A DNA stretch of 64,000 nucleotides from Hofstenia miamia. Taxonomy: Eukaryota > Xenacoelomorpha > Acoela. The position numbers and the translations under genes are program-made. Positions 22,519-34,431 of the stretch are shown here, one piece after another. Each line of letters starts with the position of its first letter. Positions within the stretch are counted from its first letter, which is position 1. Where the stretch lies: positions 574,007-638,006 of the forward strand of contig SCFE01000087.1 in assembly GCA_004352715.1 (NCBI GenBank), given 5' to 3'. Below the pieces are notes generated by a model. That model saw only the letters and a list, made by a program, of their open reading frames with translations. It was not told the DNA's origin and did no database searches.

Positions 22519-23142
22519 TCACAGCAAGTTTGAAATATTCTTGGTTTTATTCACTAACTCAGGTATGAAAGCACCATAATAATTGAGAAAGCCCATAAGC
22601 CACTGGACATCCTTTTGGGATTGCAGTGTTTTGATGCAAGCCAAGTGATCTTTGACGTCATTCTTGATTGAAATACAGCCCAGCTTGATGACTCTTCCTA
22701 AGAAAGTCACTCGTGGCTGAATCAGGGCACACTTGTTCCCATTCACATGTAAACTGGCTCCATGGAAGATACTGAGCATTCAGCTCAGCTTGTCAAGGTG
22801 CTCTGCAAAGGTGTTACTCACCATGAGGATATTGTCCATATAAGCAGTAATGCCGGGTTCTAACACATTTGATCCATTCCTCAGCACCTGGGTCACATAG
22901 TGCCGAAAAGTGGCAGGCATATTACATAGCCCAAAGGCCATGTACTTCCATTCAAAGAGGCCATATGGAGTCATGAAGGCCGTTTTTGGGATGTCTGCTG
23001 GCTGCATAGGGACCTCTTTACACAGGTCCAAACATGAGAATAACTTAAAGCAGCTTGTGTCATAAAGCAAGTTTGCTATATGAGGAAGCAGATACGCATC
23101 CTTCACAGTAACATTGTTGAGTTTTCTAAAATCAATGCACAA
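22519..23142 (-). pseudogene. Gypsy reverse transcriptase (left copy)
   Basis: 23142-22780 encodes the RT from MCIDFRKLNNVTVKDAYLLP through FSCLDL and YGLFEWKYMAFGLCNMPATF to the catalytic YMDN block. The usual YxDD has its last Asp replaced by Asn. 22779-22519 continues with FLGRVI and WLMGFLNYYGAFIPEL, the connection before RNase H. A stop separates the two frames. 24839-24474 is the identical first part in the duplicate. Confidence 0.8.
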
Positions 23143-26100
23143 GTTATACTTGTCACCCTGCCTGATGAAAACAGTGGTGCTGCATAAAGACTGTTACTGT
23201 TTTGGAATATGCAAATCTTGAGCAGATCACTGAGGATCATTTCGTATTCAGTTTGCAGGTTCTCTTGTACTTGCTGTACTGGCAAACAGATGGGTCGATC
23301 ATTCTTAGTTATGATTTAGTGTTGCTTACTCACAGCCTGACCCACACTGATGGATCCATAGTTGAACACCTCATTCTGTTGCTGGAACAGTTGAATCAAA
23401 GACTCAAGTTCCTCAAGGCTGAGGTGGGGATGTGTCTCATCAGAGATTGTGGGGATCCTCACAGAGTTATAAGGCTCCTGCAAATCATGAATTTGCCGTG
23501 AAGATTTGCAAGCACACAGCAGTGTGCTGTTCCAACCAGACAGTTGTAGTGATAATAGTTAACTTTGATGGGTCTATTTGGACTACAGAAGTGGAACAGT
23601 TGAGGATGGTAATGCTAGTCTTACCAGTAGAGATGTGGCAGAGATTGGGGGAGAAGTTGATGCCTTTATAATGCTTCCCCTTTTGCCCAGAGATCATAAT
23701 GTCGCCATTGTAACTAGACTTGGTAGAGATGGCGACCCTTTGCCAATGTTGTGGCTTGATTACTACTTCCTCAGTAAAACACAGAGGAACTTCCTCCTTG
23801 GTGACAGTAGCCAATTCTTGGTGAAGTTAGCTTTCATGAATGGAAATGGTGTTTTTCCCATAGTCAATTACACAGGAGTGTTTCTATAGAAAGTTGTTAC
23901 CTAAAATGATGTCATAAGGTAAAGGCTGATCATGGGTATTGACCATGATTAAGTCCACTTGAAACAACTCTTGACAAATTCGTAATTTGAGGTTGGGCAC
24001 TTGGCCCTTGAGCAAGATCTTATTGCCCAAGGCATCCAAATAGGCAAACAGTTGACAGATGTAAATATTTCCTTTTCAAGCATAGTCTGTGACAGCACTC
24101 ATTGCTTATGATTGAAGTGGAGGCTCCAGTGTCTATTGTAGCATTGATAAGAATTCCATTAATATCCACAGGAATAATTTTAGTACACATCAGTGAGTTA
24201 ACTACTAAAATGTCCTGCGCATGTTTGTTGGGAGGCAGCACTCCCATTAGTTTAACAAATCAGTTAGTTCAAGAGCTGAAACAGGTAACAGCTCTTCTGC
24301 CTCATTGATGACAAAAACATTCCTGTCAGCAACTAAGTGGATGATGGTGGTACAATAGTTCTTTATATGAAGAAATGTCTCTCTTTTTAATTTTTGCTGA
24401 GATTTTCTTGCAATATCATTCTTTAATTCTATGACTTCATCATATGATTGGTCCATACAGGAATCTTCTTCATTCAAAATTTATCTTCTNCAAGGTGCTC
24501 TGCAAAGGTGTTACTCACCATGAGGATATTGTCCATATAAGCAGTAATGCCGGGTTCTAACACATTTGATCCATTCCTCAGCACCTGGGTCACATAGTGC
24601 CGAAAAGTGGCAGGCATATTACATAGCCCAAAGGCCATGTACTTCCATTCAAAGAGGCCATATGGAGTCATGAAGGCCGTTTTTGGGATGTCTGCTGGCT
24701 GCATAGGGACCTCTTTACACAGGTCCAAACATGAGAATAACTTAAAGCAGCTTGTGTCATAAAGCAAGTTTGCTATATGAGGAAGCAGATACGCATCCTT
24801 CACAGTAACATTGTTGAGTTTTCTAAAATCAATGCACAAGTTATACTTGTCACCCTGCCTGATGAAAACAGTGGTGCTGCATAAAGACTGTTACTGTTTT
24901 GGAATATGCAAATCTTGAGCAGATCACTGAGGATCATTTCGTATTCAGTTTGCAGGTTCTCTTGTACTTGCTGTACTGGCAAACAGATGGGTCGATCATT
25001 CTTAGTTATGATTTAGTGTTGCTTACTCACAGCCTGACCCACACTGATGGATCCATAGTTGAACACCTCATTCTGTTGCTGGAACAGTTGAATCAAAGAC
25101 TCAAGTTCCTCAAGGCTGAGGTGGGGATGTGTCTCATCAGAGATTGTGGGGATCCTCACAGAGTTATAAGGCTCCTGCAAATCATGAATTTGCCGTGAAG
25201 ATTTGCAAGCACACAGCAGTGTGCTGTTCCAACCAGACAGTTGTAGTGATAATAGTTAACTTTGATGGGTCTATTTGGACTACAGAAGTGGAACAGTTGA
25301 GGATGGTAATGCTAGTCTTACCAGTAGAGATGTGGCAGAGATTGGGGGAGAAGTTGATGCCTTTATAATGCTTCCCCTTTTGCCCAGAGATCATAATGTC
25401 GCCATTGTAACTAGACTTGGTAGAGATGGCGACCCTTTGCCAATGTTGTGGCTTGATTACTACTTCCTCAGTAAAACACAGAGGAACTTCCTCCTTGGTG
25501 ACAGTAGCCAATTCTTGGTGAAGTTAGCTTTCATGAATGGAAATGGTGTTTTTCCCATAGTCAATTACACAGGAGTGTTTCTATAGAAAGTTGTTACCTA
25601 AAATGATGTCATAAGGTAAAGGCTGATCATGGGTATTGACCATGATTAAGTCCACTTGAAACAACTCTTGACAAATTCGTAATTTGAGGTTGGGCACTTG
25701 GCCCTTGAGCAAGATCTTATTGCCCAAGGCATCCAAATAGGCAAACAGTTGACAGATGTAAATATTTCCTTTTCAAGCATAGTCTGTGACAGCACTCATT
25801 GCTTATGATTGAAGTGGAGGCTCCAGTGTCTATTGTAGCATTGATAAGAATTCCATTAATATCCACAGGAATAATTTTAGTACACATCAGTGAGTTAACT
25901 ACTAAAATGTCCTGCGCATGTTTGTTGGGAGGCAGCACTCCCATTAGTTTAACAAATCAGTTAGTTCAAGAGCTGAAACAGGTAACAGCTCTTCTGCCTC
26001 ATTGATGACAAAAACATTCCTGTCAGCAACTAAGTGGATGATGGTGGTACAATAGTTCTTTATATGAAGAAATGTCTCTCTTTTTAATTTTTGCTGAGAT

Positions 26101-26186
26101 TTTCTTGCAATATCATTCTTTAATTCTATGACTTCATCATATGATTGGTCCATACAGGAATCTTCTTCATTCAAAATTTATCTTCT
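22794..26186. repeat. Exact 1,696-bp tandem duplication split by one N
   Basis: 22794-24489 and 24491-26186 appear identical. All seven longer frames in one copy have exact counterparts in the other. The single N at 24490 marks the junction. This pattern is typical of a contig overlap that was not merged. Confidence 0.9.
25717..25944 (-). pseudogene. Gypsy aspartic protease (right copy)
   Basis: The frame contains NATIDTGASTSIISNECCHR. DTGAS is the active-site block of retroviral-type aspartic proteases. The same 75-residue frame is repeated identically at 24020-24247 in the duplicated segment. The flanking spacer frame (26174-25944) has no recognised motif. Confidence 0.75.
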
Positions 26187-26849
26187 ACCATTTTTAGTGC
26201 ATGTTTATCATATGGTTGTTCTGTTGAGGAATCTTCATTGTTCAATAGATTATTTTCATTGAATCCTTCCATTATCACTAATAGAAAAGAATGCCAATGT
26301 GTTGTAATGTAGAAAGCAACTCCTCTGTGTAATGAATTCCAACTCAAACTGTCAACATGGCAAAGGTAACAGATGTTTCCAAGTAAGTATTGTGCAATTT
26401 GTAAATTTCTAATATTATCCAATGTGCAGACCATAGAACATTCTATAATTAGGAGGAGTTCTTGCCCAAATACTATAGATTTCATATATCTTGTGGAGAG
26501 ACATTGGATTGACACTATTTCAAACCAGGTCCATGTTACTGTAAAAAATATTGTAAAATCTATTGTATTTTAATTACTTTTTAATCAATTAATCTAATAC
26601 TTTTACTACAATTGCTGTCAAGGAGCTAATAATTGGCTTTAAAAGTAAATATTGCAGGCATAGACTCAGCTTACTCCTATCAATTAGGTTCATCTTGCAG
26701 AGAGGCATCAGAATGTTCTCCTTTTAATTTACCTCCATAACAGAGAATGTAGTAATGTTGAGCCTAAAAGTTACTAGTTTCAAATGTTATTGGTGCAAAA
26801 CATATGTTGGTTTGGGTAATGTGTAAATCAAAAAATACTCAAGCTTAAC

Positions 26850-27047
26850 TGTAGTTAATAAACTTTACTGTAGAATCAGTGCTGTTGATTCTAGCAAACA
26901 ATAAGAGAACACAGTTCAGACTATTTCTCTTTTACAAATGCTTTATATACAATACTATTTACAATATGTACAAATAACAACCAGTCACCAACATGAAAAG
27001 CATGAGATCTGGCCACTAGATAATAACAGCTACCAGCCAATATTACA
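26850..27047 (-). repeat. Putative 5' LTR of the gypsy remnant
   Basis: On the minus strand it starts TGTAATATTGGCTGG, has a TATATAAAGC promoter-like box and ends ..AACTACA, giving TG...CA ends over about 198 bp. No second LTR copy was found, so the boundaries are tentative. Confidence 0.35.
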
Positions 27048-27109
27048 TTACAAACCTCTTAGAAGAAATTTCAAAAGAATAGTGATTGTAACTCTGGTGT
27101 GCTGATTCA

Positions 27110-27900
27110 GTTGATATGCAAAAATTCAGCAGATGGAATAAGGGTTATAAATATTTATCATTGATTATAGATGCATTTTTAAAATAGGGATGGATTATTC
27201 CTCTAACAGAAAAAGTGAGCCTACTGTTAGAGATGCATTGACAATTAACCTTAAAATTAGTGAATTCTTAAATTTTGTAAGGATTGATAAAGCAAATAAT
27301 AAACATATTCAAGAACTTCTTGATAAACATATTATAAATATGTGCTCAACAGAAACCCATGAAAAATTTCACTTGCTGAATGGTTAAACAGTACAATAAA
27401 AAACAAAATGTGGAAAGAATTATCAACACAGAATCATACACAATATTTAGATATATATAATTTTAAATGAATACAATAATAGCTCTATTAAAATGACTCC
27501 AATAGAAGTATCAAAAATGAATAATGAAGATGAAGTTTACAAAAATTTGTACAATAACAGAGAGAGTTTAGGCATTAAATCATCAGGGAAAAAAGTTCTC
27601 CTCATCATTGTACTTAAGGCTAAATTTAAAATAGGTGACAAAGTTAGAATAAGTAAACTTAAAAGGAAAGTTTTTAAGAAATATTTGTTATTGATAAAAA
27701 TATTAGCAGACACTATAACATACAAATTGAAAGGTTTAGGTGATGAAGAAATACAATGATCATTTTATGAATATGAATTACAAAAAGCTGATCATGATAT
27801 TCTTAGAATTGAAAAAAATATTGAGGAAAAAGAATGGAATAGTATTTGTTAAGTGGTCAGGATATCCTGATAAATTTATAGTTGGATTAACTATCCTTTA
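27110..27900 (+). mobile_element. Polinton-type integrase remnant with chromodomain
   Basis: All three DDE blocks can be placed, in shifted frames: NKGYKYLSLIIDAF (first Asp, about 27140), RIDKANNKHIQELLDKHI (second Asp, about 27285) and SLAEWLNSTIKNKMW (Glu, about 27375). Then follow KMTPIEVSKMNNEDEVYKNL, a KFKIGDKVRISKLKRK SH3-like segment and a chromodomain tail ending FVKWSGYPDKF. The order matches the retroviral-like integrase of Polinton/Maverick and related Ginger elements. At least three frameshifts and a stop in the first block make it inactive. Other Polinton genes were not confirmed. Confidence 0.7.
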
Positions 27901-28900
27901 TGGTGGTTTTGATAGTATTTTGTTCCTTTATTTGAATATTTTTAAAAGCTGTTGTTTGATCCTGTTTTTTAATTTTCAGTTAAATGATGGTACTTCCCTT
28001 TATATATAGCATCATTATTATACATTTTCTTTCCTGGATATTGTTTTATTTGAATTTTATCATTCAATTTTTCCAACAAACAAATATTTCAATTTCTTGT
28101 AGATTCCTTTTTACAATTTCTTCTTCCTTTTCAATTTCACATTTATAAATTTTTGACTTTAATTTTGAAGTTTTTATTGTGTTGTATATTTAAAAGACTC
28201 TCTTGATACTCATTTGCAGAATCTTTAATATATCCTTTTTCAACTGTTCTAGCATTTTTTTATTTTTTGATGGAGCATTAATAATCAAAAAAATTTTTGG
28301 TTTACATTTACTTTTCATTAAATACTTATTTAATTTAATTCTTTTGATCTCAAGTGCCAAGTAAACTTGTTTCCAGACTATTACAAGTTAATCCAAGGAA
28401 AATTTTCTGAAAATTTTGTAATTCTACTTTATATATCTTTCCTTCTTTATAATCACTATTAAACTTAGCATTACATAATTCAAAATTAGCTATTAGATAA
28501 TTTGTAAATTCTTGATGTTTATGTGAATGGTTTAAGTGAATATATTCAAATTTTGTTGTTCTAGATAAAACAGTATATATTTCTATTTTACCATCATATT
28601 ACATAATATATATTATAATGTTCATTGACATTACATCCTTGAAATTTATAAACTGTTATACAAAATTAGGGAACAAAATTCTTTCAAAAATCATCAATAG
28701 TAAATATTAAGTCATTTTATAATTTAATGTATTCATTTGGTATTTCTTCTATTTTAAATTCCATGGTATTAAATGCTTGTTGCTTTTTCATATTATTGAA
28801 AGCCATTATATTCATAATTTCACAAATATCATATGTTTCAATGCCATTATTATATTTTAATTTTACTTGTAGTATCAAATATCATAACAAGTTACAAGAT
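27901..28900. other. Unassigned, possible further Polinton remnants
   Basis: Minus-strand fragments such as IEIYTVLSRTTKFEYIHLNH (about 28590-28530) look protein-like but could not be assigned. Their position next to the integrase makes an eroded Polinton gene possible. Confidence 0.3.
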
Positions 28901-29830
28901 GTTAATAGAATTCTTTGATTTTGATATTAGTACTTTCTACAGTATTGCTCCACTTTCTGATCCTATATTTGCAATTAGTGATTTAAATTTATCCTATGTG
29001 AATTATGAAAGTGCTGCATTTATTATTGTCACATTCACTACATATAAGTTAAAACAGATCATAGATTTTCAAATGTAATTCTGTGGAAATACATTGGATT
29101 TAATTATTACAAACAGCTCTAACTGTAATATATTGAAAAGCATTTCTCTTCCACTTAGTTTATTTGATCATTACATAGTAATGCTTTCAGATGATATTGA
29201 TATTTTGAATTGCTTGTTCAAGCTCCATCTATAGTTTTAACATTCCTCAAGACTCAATTATCCCAAGAATTAAAAACTAGCCTAGAGTATGTGTAAAGTT
29301 TTCTTTTCAACATTATGTCATACATTCTGAAGGACTCAGTAACAAAGCCTTTTTCAATTTATTCAATTGTGGTGTAAGCATTAATAAAAAAATTGATAGT
29401 GATAATTCTCAACTGGAAAAGTACTTCACTGCTTTAAAAAAATTCTTAGAATCCATTGAATTAGACTTTATTTAAAATCATTTAGTTTGCCTCTTTCTGT
29501 ACATTAATGATTTATTGAACTTAGTGGACAACAATCTCTTCTTTTGCCAATTAAGTGGAAAAGTTTCTTACAAACTTGTAATACAGCATCTGAATGTGCT
29601 GAAGTATTTAATGATTTTTTCTTCATGTTCTTTGGATCAGCCTGAACCGTGAACTATGAAGATTTAAAGAAGTTGATCTATGAATAAACCAAGTAGAATC
29701 TACTTTAAATGATCTAAATTCTAGAAGCTGTGGTCTTGACCAAATTTCAAACAGCTATCTACAAAGATATGCAAATGAAATATCTATTCATTTATTATTA
29801 GCGATAGTAATTACCTAGTGCTGTGGAAAA
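28901..29830 (+). mobile_element. LINE endonuclease to pre-RT fragment
   Basis: Blocks in shifted plus frames read PIFAISDLNLSYVN (the GDFN-type endonuclease block), GNTLDLIITNSSN and SLFDHYIVML (the SDH block), and finally TLNDLNSRSCGLDQISNSYL (pre-RT). Many stops. No RT follows. Confidence 0.65.
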
Positions 29831-30177
29831 TTACAAAATTTTTTCTGCTCATAAAAAATGTTCTTTGATGCAAAATACTAAATAGCAGCAAATAAACTAA
29901 ATATCCTTACCAATGCCACAATAATACTAGGCTTTGACTAGTTTTCTAAAGAATACAATTTATTAATGTTAAGTAAAGATTATTTTGTAGAACTCTCTGC
30001 CATTTTTAGCATTTCCTTTTTTATATAAAAAATCTAGACATTTCGCAATTGAATTGAATATTACTATAAATTTAAATTTTAGTATAAAATTTTATGAATT
30101 ATTGAAATGTGTCTAATCTATAGAAATATATTTGTTAAACAAATTTAAACATATTTACAATGTAGAATGCACCAAAG
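29831..30177. other. 3' flank of the small membrane protein gene
   Basis: AT-rich, without an exact AATAAA close to the stop on the minus strand. Nothing else was recognised. Confidence 0.4.
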
Positions 30178-30528
30178 TTAGGGTTCTTTATATGTAGGAG
30201 GCGCTGGTGGATGTTGCCCAGGCGGTTGTGGTTGCAAAGTTTGTGCATGTCTGACGTGAACAGTTCCTTGCCTTCTTCCACTTGAATTCGTCAATGATAT
30301 AATAATGAATACAATAACGACTATTACCACTATAATTATAATTAGTGGCAGAAAAGCAACGACACATCCAATAAGGAAATATAAAAGTATCAATCCTAAT
30401 AGCGCCAAAAATAATACAGCTTCGGCATCTGTTACTGGACATTCACCTTCAATGCAAGTGTTGTTGCAGCAAGAGTCATATGGAATTGGGCAATCAGATT
30501 CAATGAAGCATGATGCCATTATTGATTC
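30178..30528 (-). CDS. Small Cys-rich membrane protein with PPxY tail
   Basis: From ATG 30519 the exon encodes 113 residues. Cys residues at 4, 10, 17, 18, 22 and 27 form a compact knottin-like N-terminal module. A 42-residue hydrophobic stretch (about 36-77, with Pro58 in the middle) gives one or two membrane spans. The tail is Pro-rich and ends APPTYKEP. PPTY (107-110) is a PPxY motif, which usually binds WW domains of NEDD4-type ligases. The overall plan recalls small Cys-rich/PPxY membrane proteins of the CYYR1/Shisa/VOPP1 kind, but no orthology is claimed. The acceptor GAATTTAG ends at 30529, so the exon starts at 30528. Codons GAA TCA ATA precede the ATG in frame, leaving room for an upstream start (see 31071-31151). 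Confidence 0.7.
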   Translation of the reverse strand, partial: ESIMASCFIESDCPIPYDSCCNNTCIEGECPVTDAEAVLFLALLGLILLYFLIGCVVAFLPLIIIIVVIVVIVFIIISLTNSSGRRQGTVHVRHAQTLQPQPPGQHPPAPPTYKEP

Positions 30529-31070
30529 CTAAATTCAAAAGATATAAGTGTATGATTAATATTTTAGATAAAAAATTGAATGTTGTCTGCAAATTCCTTT
30601 TTGATAATTGATCTGTTAATAATTTTTCCACGTGCAGTACTGATCTCAAATTTATTCCGCACAATATTTATCATTCAATTCACCATTATTGTGCATTTTT
30701 TAGTATTTGCAACACTTTGTGTTTTTCAACAAAACGTAAAATACATTTTTTGCAGTTTTTTTGGCTAGTTATTATTCAAAACACAAGCAATTAATTAGGA
30801 TTGCAGTAAAAAAAATTACCCTTCTATGCATTTTTTATATTTAGAAATATTCTACCGGTGTGTACTTTGTTTTCCAATGTAAGAATGACACAAGGACAAG
30901 GTTTGCCAGCGACAAGACTGAATTATAGTTTGGTATAGTTGTAGAAAGCAAAACAAATCTTCCTTCACAATATCTGAATTTAACTGAATTTTACAATATT
31001 TTTTACCATTTTTCGATATCTTTTTGAATAATTTTAGGCAAAATATTGCAAATTATCGGGTTATACTTAC

Positions 31071-31151
31071 GCCATATGTCTTTCTCTTTCTGACTTTTTC
31101 CGTTTTGGAATTAAATGGACTATGAACTATGATTGTGTTGAAGCAACTCAT
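31071..31151 (-). CDS. Candidate 5' exon of the small membrane protein
   Basis: A donor GTAAGT at 31070 ends a frame that starts at ATG 31151 (MSCFNTIIVH...). It is open for 27 codons and in phase with the exon at 30528, giving a 143-residue product through a 542-bp intron. It has no signal peptide, and a stop precedes the ATG. The exon may instead be 5' UTR with translation from 30519. Inference from splice sites only. Confidence 0.35.
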
Positions 31152-33854
31152 AGGAATATCCTAAGCATAAGCAGAGTCGTATGCACCTCTACTAAAGCTT
31201 TCAAAGAAATCTATTTTATTGGAATCCAACAGAAGCCTATGAACTCGATTTGATTCTAGCTCCCTCCCCTCTATGCAGTCATTGAATTACAATAATCTAT
31301 CCACGCGATTGTTAACTTAAAATTCTTCTCAAAAGTCTCTACCATTGATTGACTTATACATACCCTCTTCTTTATCGTACATCCTTTATGTTGAGCCATC
31401 ATGGCTTGCCTGACTCTTCATTTTTTGATTTTTGCATCAGACAAGAAGTTTTAGAATTGCACCCAAGACGCTCACACATTTTCCTCGAATGGTGCTAGTC
31501 TCTCAAATGTCGGTTAATTGGGCTTAGGCCAAGGTATTCCACAAAATGAATCGAGCTTTCAAAAAATCTGGATTAACTATTATGTGACGGTGCATGCAAT
31601 TCATCCCGGATGAATTGAATGCCATAGTTTATAAACAATGTATTGAAAACCATAAGATATGTGAATGTCTTAAATTTTAAAACATTTGCTTTTTAATATG
31701 TTCTAAAACACAACTTGGGTTTTTTCAAATTGTACTGTTTTTTATTATACATTTTTAACATACCCGATATTAGCCTTGCAAACCAAAAATTGAAGAAGCT
31801 TATTAGGCATGGTTCATATAAATGTGTCTACGAGGCTGGAATAAGTGTTAATTTTAATGGGCAAGGTCAAATTTGGAGAGGGCTTGGCCAATGCTTGATC
31901 AACTAGAATTTTCGACACAAAACCATCTTTTATCTTAAATTATCAAAATAGTTTTTCATGAATAGTGTACGACTTCAAAGTACAATCACAATTAAATGGC
32001 TAAAGCTTAAATAGAATGATTTTCACACCTTGACCAAATAATATTTTTAAATTTTGCTATCATTTGAAATTAAGCGTTATTCTATTTCTGCTAAAGACTC
32101 TTAGATATGCGGTTGCTATTTCTGTAAAGACTCTTAGAAATGCGTTTCCTAGCTTGATATACAAAGTTCAAACAAACTAGAAGTTACAGAATTTGATAAT
32201 TTTAACAAATATTTAGAAACCTTACTTCAAAATTGCCGATATACTTCACAAATTTGTTAAGTACTTAGCAAATTTTAAGTAAATATTTGTAGGTACTACC
32301 TATGTTTGCTGGAGACATCAAAGTAATTGAATATGAGAATTCTGAACTGCATAGATGGGTTGGGTTAAGTGACGCGAGGGGTACGGTTAAAGAAGAAAAA
32401 TATAGAGGAAAAATCAGAGAGAACATGTTTTGTAAAGTTAGCAATTTTTTATGGAAGTTACATTGGTATTTTATTTTTGAACGTTTAAATTAGTTTTGTC
32501 AATAAAAGAAGACTGCAGTAAATTCCTATTTTGAACACAAAATGAAATAACTAATTTTTCCTTCATTTATATTTATGATATAATTCTACACAAACATGTT
32601 TATAGCCTATAGATTGGAGAGGATGCGCCAATTTTTAAATGCGTATCTGGAATCAGTGATGGAAGCGGGCCGGGCTGGTACTGATCCTGAAGAATGAAGC
32701 AAAACTGGGCTTGGGCCTAAGAAATTCCACTCTAAAAATGATGCTTTTCCATATCATGTCCAAGAAATTTGAATTATCATGTACCGCCAATATTTTTTAT
32801 TATGATTTAATCTTAAGTAACTCAGGCATATGTTACAATTCTTAAACCGGTTTCTGTAAACAAATTTAAGGATATCTGAAAAATTTAATGCTTTGTTATT
32901 ATCTTAATATTATGAAGTGTAATCGAATGTTTCATTGAAAAATAATTATTGCTCTCACTCCAGGAGCAGGAATAACTCACAAATTTACCCATATATCAGT
33001 GTTGCAAGAAGTTTAATTTCTTGCCTGTTGAGCTGTTTACTTTCCAAGTCGAACCAATTGAGGCAACTAAAACTCATACATAGCTGGCTGATAAATAAAC
33101 TTGCTGAATATAAATCAATTTCATTTATGGAAGGAAAAGTTGTTTGCAAACTCTACATGTTTGCAAAATGAGTAAGTTCAAGGCAACTGGCTGAAATAAA
33201 TTTTTTTTCAACATCCATCAATAATTAGCCGAGCTGCTTACCATCGATTTGTCAATATCCAATGCATTTGTAAATGTCGTAACAAGCTTTGAGAAACTAA
33301 CTTGAAAATGTGGACGACAAAATCTACGGTATCCTTTTAGATACACTAGACAGCTTAGAGCGGTGTAGTTTCGAAAACTGTGCGCTTCACGGTATTCATC
33401 AGGAAAAGACGCCGTGTTTTATTTTAATAAAAACGGTCCCTTGTTGGTCTTTAACATTAATAAAGATCAGGCCCTGTTTCAAGGCTAGCTGGGGTACGAT
33501 TATTTCGCAAATACGAGTTTTCGCAAGTTTACAAATCATTTATTTTTTGCCAAATAATTTATTTTTACGACTTCTAATTAATTGAGCTGTTTTAATTAAT
33601 TTTCCAACTTAACTGAGTTTTTGGAAAGTATTTAAAAGTTTTACAAAATTAATTGTTTACCTACAATTTATTGGTGATAAATAATTCATTTTTTAAAATT
33701 ATGTCGTAATGTTTAATTTCCATTATTTCATTTTCAAAGCAATATTTTTTTTACGCCTGTAGGAAAAAGTTTCTTCTAGTCAATTAGCTAAGTTCTAAAT
33801 TTTGGATGATGAACAAGTTTAATCCAGAAAATTCTTTTATGCAAAAATAAATAT

Positions 33855-33857
<3 letters not shown>
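31152..33857. other. Unassigned DNA
   Basis: No gene was recognised. The pieces at about 31520-31560 and 32705-32745 (GGGCTT.GGCC...ATTCCAC) resemble each other and may be copies of one dispersed repeat. A GC-richer plus frame at 33310-33585 has no known relatives. Confidence 0.4.

Positions 33858-33889
<32 letters not shown>
33858..33889. repeat. (AAT)n microsatellite
   Basis: About ten AAT units, just upstream of a plus-strand LINE fragment. Confidence 0.9.
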
Positions 33890-33959
33890 GTGGGCAAAAA
33901 AATATTAGCAATATTTAATTTGTTTGCCATCAATATTATTCCGAATATTATTGCAATAT

Positions 33960-34431
33960 ACTGCATCACCTGTGGTACATGGACGACTTTAAGATGTATG
34001 CTAGTTCAAGGAAGATGTTGCAGAAGCAAGTGGAGACATTGGAGAAGGCAAGCAGAGATTCAGGGTTGGAGTTTGGATTAGGAAAGTGTGCAGCAGTGAC
34101 AATGACTAGAGGCAAGTGTGTGGATGGAGAGGGTTTGAGGACAAGCAGTGGGGATAGGATTGAGGAAGTCAAGGAGGGGTACAAGTACTTAAGATGAGGC
34201 TAAGGAAAGAGTACAAGAGGAGAGTAAGGAAGGTACTACAGAAGTCAGCATTGAATGGGCAGAACAGCATAAAGGCAATTAATACGTGGGCGATACCAGT
34301 GGTGAGATATTCAGCAGGAATAGTTAGGTGGAACAAGAATGAACTGAGGGAATTAGACAGGGAGACAAGGAAGATACTAGCAGCAGAGAGAGCATTCAAC
34401 CTCAATGGAGATGTAGATAGGCTGTACATGG
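33960..34431 (+). mobile_element. RLE-type-like LINE RT fragment, cut by gap
   Basis: The frames 33979-34197 and 34194-34431 encode YMDDFKMYASSRKML (active-site block), SGLEFGLGKCAAVTMTRGK, EGYKYLR and, further on, AINTWAIPVVRYSAGIVRW and DRLYM. These blocks characterise a LINE group close to R2/R4-like elements and differ from the CR1/L2-like copies. A small deletion near 34194 shifts the frame. The rest lies in the 829-N gap (34432-35260). Clade assignment is uncertain. Confidence 0.7.

Larger units (their letters stand above)
22371..27047 (-). mobile_element. Ty3/gypsy-type LTR retrotransposon remnant
   Basis: Read on the minus strand, the order is a putative 5' LTR (27047-26850), an acidic N-terminal frame, aspartic protease, RT and the RT/RNase H junction (VNCDASSVAISGVLS at about 22450-22405). 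The integrase and 3' LTR are missing. Frameshifts separate the modules. The body contains an exact tandem duplication with a single N at the junction, so the real element may be about 1.7 kb shorter. Confidence 0.8.

Noticed and set aside
23202-23889. Plus-strand frames of 79-103 codons in the gypsy region
   Set aside because: They are antisense shadows of the minus-strand gypsy pol. The protease and RT motifs are on the minus strand.
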